A stretch of 64,000 nt of DNA from assembly GCF_000337795.1 (NCBI RefSeq), contig NZ_AOLP01000008.1, positions 248,001-312,000 of the forward strand, given 5' to 3'. Positions 60,088 to 64,000 of the stretch are shown in pieces. The stretch's first letter is position 1; each line of letters starts with the position of its first letter. The translations under genes and the position numbers were made by a program. The notes under the pieces are model-generated. The model did not search any database, was not told the DNA's origin, and worked only from the letters and a program-made list of their open reading frames with translations. The stretch is from Haloferax denitrificans ATCC 35960. Lineage in GTDB: Archaea > Halobacteriota > Halobacteria > Halobacteriales > Haloferacaceae.

Positions 60088-61149
60088 ATGCGCGCAGTAA
60101 CTTTCACAACTCCCGGTGAGCCGCTCGAAATTCGGGAGGTCGACGAACCGGCACTAGACGAGGCGGGTGTCATCGTGGAGACGGAGGCGTGCGGAATCTG
60201 CCGAAGCGACTGGCACGCGTGGCAGGGCGACCCGCTCTGGGAGTCTCGGGATTTCGACGACGGACACGTCTTCGGTCACGAACCGGCCGGCGTCGTCGTC
60301 GAGGTCGGCGACGAGGTTGAACACGTCCGCGAAGGCGACCGAGTGACAGTCCCCTTCAACCTCGGCGACGGGACGTGTCCGTCCTGTCGGTTGGGTCGCT
60401 CGAACGTCTGCGATAACCGGGTCCCGCTCGGACTCGCACCCGAGGCCAACGGGGCCTTCGCCGAACGATTCCACGTGCCGTGGGCGGATTACAACGTCGT
60501 CCAGCTCCCGGACAGCGTCGCGTCGGTCGAGATGGCCGGTCTCGGCTGTCGGTTCATGACCTCGTTTCACGCTCTCGTCCACCGTGCAGACGTCACCGCG
60601 GGAGACTGGGTGGTCGTCTACGGCTGTGGTGGCGTCGGCCTGTCCGCCGTTCACATCGCCGACGCGCTGGGGGCCAACGCCGTCGCCGTCGACCTCTTCG
60701 ACGAGAAACTGTCGTTTGCGCGCGAACTAGGCGCTGTCGAAACGCTCAACGCAAACGACCTCGCTGACGTTCCGTCGGAGGTGCGAGGGCTGACAGACGG
60801 CGGCGCTCACGTCTCGGTCGACGCCCTCGGAATCGCCGAAACGTGCCAAAACGCGGTCAAGAGCCTCCGAAAGAGAGGTCAGCACGTGCAAGTCGGACTC
60901 ACGTCGAACGAGGAGGGCGGAGAGGTCGCGCTCCCGACAGACCGGATGGTACTCGACGAACTCCAGTTCATCGGTGCGGTCGGGATGCCTCGACCACGCT
61001 ACGACGAAATCTTCAGAATGATGGACCGCGGCGCGCTCGAACCGGCGGCAGTGATATCCGAAACGGTGTCTCTCGACCAGACACCCGAACTGCTAGCCTC
61101 GATGACGGACTTCGACACCGTCGGCATCCCAGTGATTGACACGTTCTGA
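60088..61149 (+). CDS. Zinc-dependent medium-chain alcohol dehydrogenase
   Basis: 353 aa. Catalytic-zinc residues in CGICRSDWH and GHEPAG; nucleotide-binding GCGGVGLS. The structural-zinc lobe reads GDGTCPSCRLGRSNVC: three cysteines are present, and the position of the usual first Cys is an Asp, a variant that can still bind zinc. It would oxidise an alcohol or reduce an aldehyde with NAD(P). It is followed by two aldo-keto reductase genes, suggesting a local redox module for carbonyl compounds. Substrate unknown. Confidence 0.87.
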   Translation: MRAVTFTTPGEPLEIREVDEPALDEAGVIVETEACGICRSDWHAWQGDPLWESRDFDDGHVFGHEPAGVVVEVGDEVEHVREGDRVTVPFNLGDGTCPSCRLGRSNVCDNRVPLGLAPEANGAFAERFHVPWADYNVVQLPDSVASVEMAGLGCRFMTSFHALVHRADVTAGDWVVVYGCGGVGLSAVHIADALGANAVAVDLFDEKLSFARELGAVETLNANDLADVPSEVRGLTDGGAHVSVDALGIAETCQNAVKSLRKRGQHVQVGLTSNEEGGEVALPTDRMVLDELQFIGAVGMPRPRYDEIFRMMDRGALEPAAVISETVSLDQTPELLASMTDFDTVGIPVIDTF

Positions 61150-61233
61150 CGGCGGAGATCGAACCGAGGTGCTGGCAAACCGCGCTCCGTGCGCCACACA
61201 GACAACGGAACCACCTTCGTCAGGTCGAACCGA

Positions 61234-62085
61234 CTACTCTGGAACCCCGTACACCTCTCGAGACCAGTCCTGTTCGAGCGTATCGTAGACCGGCTGGTTC
61301 CGGTCCAGTTCGTCGATACGCCGTTGGTCTTCCGCGTCGAGTTCCCAGTCGAACAACGCACCGTTTTCGGCGATGTGCGTCGCGGAACTCGACTTCGGCA
61401 GGACGACGACGTCCTTCTCGACGGCCCATTTGAGGACGATTTGCGCGGGAGATTTGTCGTACGTCTCTGCGATAGCCTGAATCGTCGCGTCTTGCAGTAC
61501 CTCCGTCCGCCCGAGCGGTGCCGCGGCTTCGACGGCCACCCCGTTCGACTGGCAGTAGTCGACCAAGTCGCGCCGCTGGAACCAGGGATGGAACTCGATT
61601 TGATTGACGGCGATGGGGACGTCCGTGATGTGTAACGCGTTACTCAGCTGATAGCCGCTGAAGTTGGAGACGCCGACGTTGCGCACCTTCCCGTCGTCGG
61701 CGAGCGTCTTCATCGCATCGAGCGTCTCTCGGAGCGAAATCGCCGGGTTCGGCCAGTGAATCAGATACAAATCGAGATAGTCGGTTCCGAGTCTGTCGAG
61801 TGAGTTCTCGCACGACTCGATGACGCTACCGTAGTTGAGGTTCGCCGGCAGTACCTTCGACGTGAGAAACAGGTCTTCGCGGTCGTAGTCCGCGAGCGTC
61901 TCACCGATTTCGCCCTCGTTTTGATATCCCTCAGCCGTGTCGACGTGGGTGTAGTCACCGTCGAGCGCGGCGCGTACAGACGCGCGAACGGTCGCGCCAT
62001 CGATATCCCACGTTCCGAGGCCGACCTTCGGAAGGTCGTCTCCGCTTGGAAGTCTGACAGTCAAACTCGTCATCGGACCGTACAT
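61234..62085 (-). CDS. Aldo/keto reductase (2,5-diketo-gluconate reductase type)
   Basis: 283 aa (beta/alpha)8 NADPH enzyme. Catalytic tetrad visible: Asp in 'DGDYTHVDTAEGYQNE' with Tyr in GYQNE, Lys in TSKVLP, and His in LIHWP. C-terminal cofactor segment 'VVLPKSSSATHIAEN'. Shares an intergenic region (131 bp) with the divergent paralogue at 62217. An in-frame ATG at 62073 (MTSLTV) is an alternative start. Probably reduces a sugar-derived or toxic carbonyl; physiological substrate not evident. Confidence 0.9.
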   Translation of the reverse strand: MYGPMTSLTVRLPSGDDLPKVGLGTWDIDGATVRASVRAALDGDYTHVDTAEGYQNEGEIGETLADYDREDLFLTSKVLPANLNYGSVIESCENSLDRLGTDYLDLYLIHWPNPAISLRETLDAMKTLADDGKVRNVGVSNFSGYQLSNALHITDVPIAVNQIEFHPWFQRRDLVDYCQSNGVAVEAAAPLGRTEVLQDATIQAIAETYDKSPAQIVLKWAVEKDVVVLPKSSSATHIAENGALFDWELDAEDQRRIDELDRNQPVYDTLEQDWSREVYGVPE

Positions 62086-62216
62086 TCGTCCGCCGTCGTA
62101 TCAATCTACCCCAGCGCGCGGAGACGAGACTCCCCGCTCCGGATTCGTCCCGGTGGGCCGGCGGGGGGCACGCCGACGGCGAAAGAGTTTACTTGCAGAT
62201 ACGGGTGATACGTCGT

Positions 62217-63023
62217 ATGGTATCACCTCTGCCACCAATCGGGCTCGGAACGTGGGAAAACGACGACCCGACGCAGTGCGCCCGGTCGGTCCGGACCGCC
62301 ATCGAACTGGGGTACAGACACGTCGACACCGCAGAGCACTACGGGAACGAATCGGCCGTCGGCGACGGCATCGAGGAAGCCGACGCGCCTCGCGACGAGC
62401 TGTTTCTCGCCACGAAAGTCCACCCGATAAGCGGTGGGATGACCCACGACGAAGTCCTCGAAGAGGCCGACGCGAGCATGGAGCGGCTCGGCGTCGACTA
62501 CCTCGACCTCCTGTACGTTCACTGGCCGGTCGGGGAGTACGAGGCCGCCGAGACCCTCGGCGCGTTCGAACATCTCGTCGAGGCGGACCGCGTCCGACAC
62601 GTCGGCGTGTCGAACTTCGACGTCGACCTCCTCGACGAGGCCCGCGAGGTCCTCGACTCACCGCTTTTCGCACACCAGGTCGAGCTACACCCGTTTTTGC
62701 CGCAACGCGAACTCGTCGAAGACGCCCAGCGGCACGAGTACACGCTCGTCGCGTACTCGCCGCTCGCACGCGGCGAGGCCCTCACGAACGAGACCATCTA
62801 CGACATCGCCGAACAGTACGAGACGTCGCCCGCGCAGGTGTGTCTCGCGTGGGTGACGAGCCACGAGAACGTCGTCGCGATTCCGAAAGCAACCTCCAGC
62901 GCCCACCTCGAAGACAACCTCGGTGCCGCCGCGCTCGAACTGGACGACGAAGACATCGCCCGCATCGACGACATCGAACGGCGCACGCGCTTCGTCGAGC
63001 GCGACGGTGCGCCGTGGCAGTGA
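62217..63023 (+). CDS. Aldo/keto reductase (divergent paralogue)
   Basis: 268 aa. Tetrad residues: Asp in 'ELGYRHVDTAEHYGNE' with Tyr in HYGNE, Lys in ATKVHP, and His in YVHWP. Cofactor segment 'VVAIPKATSSAHLEDN'. Starts at ATG 62217 (MVSPLPPIGLGTW), which begins directly with the first strand; a GTTTACT TATA-like element lies about 25-30 nt upstream. Paralogous to the protein at 61234 but well diverged, so an old duplication. Confidence 0.9.
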   Translation: MVSPLPPIGLGTWENDDPTQCARSVRTAIELGYRHVDTAEHYGNESAVGDGIEEADAPRDELFLATKVHPISGGMTHDEVLEEADASMERLGVDYLDLLYVHWPVGEYEAAETLGAFEHLVEADRVRHVGVSNFDVDLLDEAREVLDSPLFAHQVELHPFLPQRELVEDAQRHEYTLVAYSPLARGEALTNETIYDIAEQYETSPAQVCLAWVTSHENVVAIPKATSSAHLEDNLGAAALELDDEDIARIDDIERRTRFVERDGAPWQ

Positions 63024-63549
63024 CCCCTCCGGCGGTCCCGCAGAGATACTGAGAGACGGTTGCATCGGAGCCACCGGCTTCGTCGTCGGGAGCGTCGACT
63101 CCTCCGATTAGCGGCGACGCCAATCGGCCGACTCCCCCGTACGCCATCTCTGAGACCCGTCTGCCTCCGAGGGAGGAACGTGGAACGACTGTTCGAAACT
63201 CCACTCCTGCGGGGGTAGTGGCGAGCCGGCTGGTCGGTGTGCGACGAGAGCGAACGTACTCGCTGTTCACCGCGAGCACGTCGAGCGACACATTACAGGC
63301 GTACATGTGTAATTGTTCGAGGACTGGCGCCCTCCGTGTTCGATGATAGTAAACCGCGGTGCGGCGAGCGGCGACCACGCGGAGCGTTCACAGCTACGGT
63401 TCGCTCTGGTAATTCGGGACACGGCGTTATCGACGCCGTCGCGTCACTCCGTGCGAACGTTCAGTCGTGTCGAACGCGACTCAAACGTCCCGACACGGGG
63501 GACCGGTTAAGTCGGTCGCGCGCGAGGCGCCCGTACGGACGTTCAACCG
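63024..63549. other. 526-bp gap without a supported gene
   Basis: Contains a TTACA...TGTAA inverted repeat near 63294-63313 and a TTAAGTCGG element at about 63506, either of which could belong to a promoter of the disrupted cupin. Frames here are Arg-rich shadows. Confidence 0.45.
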
Positions 63550-63878
63550 ATGACGGGCGACGGCGAGGAGATACTCGACGGGGTCCACCCCGCACAGCTC
63601 GCGGCGGGGCGGCAGGGCAGTGTTCAACACTCCCGTATCGAGTCGGGCGGCTCGTCGGAACGCACAGCCACGAACACGAACAGAACGGATGGGTGTCGTC
63701 GGGGGAGTTGCTGTTCACGGTCGACGACGAAGAGTACCTCGTCGGACCGAACACCTCCTCCGTCATTCCGGGAGCGGTCCCCCGCTCTGCCGAGAACCGC
63801 GGCGAGGTCGACGCCGTCGGTATCGAAGTGTTCTCACCGCCGCGGGTGACACCGCCGTGGGAGGGTGACGACGAATAA
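63550..63878 (+). pseudogene. Cupin-domain protein, frameshifted
   Basis: The first part (63550 to about 63655) reads 'MTGDGEEILDGVHPAQL' to 'SVQHSRIESGG' in one frame. The rest, starting 'GTHSHEHEQNGWVSSGE' through 'VIPGAVPRSAENRG' to 'FSPPRVTPPWEG', continues in another frame. Joined, they give a normal small cupin of about 109 residues with the metal-binding His motif (HSHEHEQ) and the second half motif. The total length (329 nt) is not a multiple of three. A one-base deletion near 63650-63657 explains it. This is either a real pseudogene or a sequencing error. Confidence 0.65.
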
Positions 63879-63902
63879 ACGGGATTCACACCCGAAACTG
63901 AC

Positions 63903-64000
63903 TCACCAGCCCTTGCGGACGAAACCGCGTGAGCTGAGGTTCGACGCCGGACTACGGGGGAGTTCTTCGAGTTCGGCCTCCTCCGAGCGTCGAGGTGCGG
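63903..64000 (-). CDS. C-terminal fragment of a gene continuing beyond the window
   Basis: Minus-strand frame of 31 codons plus stop (63903-63905), ending 'ASNLSSRGFVRKGW'. Its start is acidic (SEEAELEELP), which suits a haloarchaeal protein tail. The other frames on this strand contain a stop or are Arg-rich. Too short to name. Confidence 0.35.
   Translation of the reverse strand, partial: APRRSEEAELEELPRSPASNLSSRGFVRKGW

Overview
The window comes from a haloarchaeon, most likely a Haloferax or close relative. The evidence is high GC, strongly acidic proteins, leaderless genes behind TATA boxes about 25-30 nt upstream of the start, many twin-arginine (TAT) lipoproteins, IclR regulators, F420-type LLM oxidoreductases, and haloarchaeal families such as RdfA, HFX_2341 and bat-type HTH proteins. 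The dense catabolic content suggests an accessory region or megaplasmid. I see no origin, tRNA, rRNA, CRISPR array or intact insertion sequence.

Layout. (1) 1-3017: end of a peptide-type ABC importer operon, a small membrane protein and a universal stress protein. (2) 3099-12629: genes for pectin-type oligosaccharides and uronates: a uronate dehydrogenase/Azf-like SDR, a KdgD-like 5-keto-4-deoxyglucarate dehydratase, an SGNH esterase, an AEC transporter, an alpha-ketoglutarate-semialdehyde-type dehydrogenase, an IclR regulator, a GH105 unsaturated rhamnogalacturonyl hydrolase and a Gfo/Idh/MocA oxidoreductase. (3) 13174-25543: L-rhamnose catabolism by the non-phosphorylated diketo-hydrolase route: RhaM mutarotase, lactonase, a complete sugar ABC importer, a zinc dehydrogenase, L-rhamnonate dehydratase, an LLM oxidoreductase, IclR, an FAH-family hydrolase and an SDR. 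(4) 26312-28964: an RdfA-like cell-shape factor next to an SMC-like coiled-coil protein whose ATPase motifs are degenerate. (5) 29105-41696: IclR, an AbgB-like M20 amidohydrolase, a creatininase-family hydrolase, a peptide-type ABC importer with fused ATPases, a PgdA/imidase-like deacetylase, a second LLM oxidoreductase and an SDR. This looks like catabolism of an imported amide or cyclic amide. (6) 42318-44186: a PPC-domain protein and a HFX_2341-family regulator. (7) 44292-57018: five TAT-lipoprotein PQQ-like beta-propellers, an ABC-2 exporter pair, membrane and soluble proteins of unclear role, and a HEAT-repeat/zinc-ribbon protein. (8) 57049-64000: a receiver-PAS-histidine kinase, a zinc alcohol dehydrogenase, two divergent aldo-keto reductases, a frameshifted cupin and the tail of another gene.

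How the genes fit together. Regions 2 and 3 can be read as one programme for rhamnogalacturonan fragments. The esterase would remove acetyl groups and GH105 would release L-rhamnose plus an unsaturated uronate. Rhamnose would go through mutarotase, C1 dehydrogenase, lactonase, RhmD, a second dehydrogenase and FAH hydrolase to pyruvate and lactate. The uronate half has no KduI, KduD or KDG kinase here, but does have a C1-oxidising SDR, KdgD and an aldehyde dehydrogenase. That suggests direct oxidation of 5-keto-4-deoxyuronate into the KdgD pathway, which is an inference. Two sets of palindromes look like operators for the two IclR regulators of these regions. Most other long reading frames are antisense shadows caused by GC-rich codon usage.
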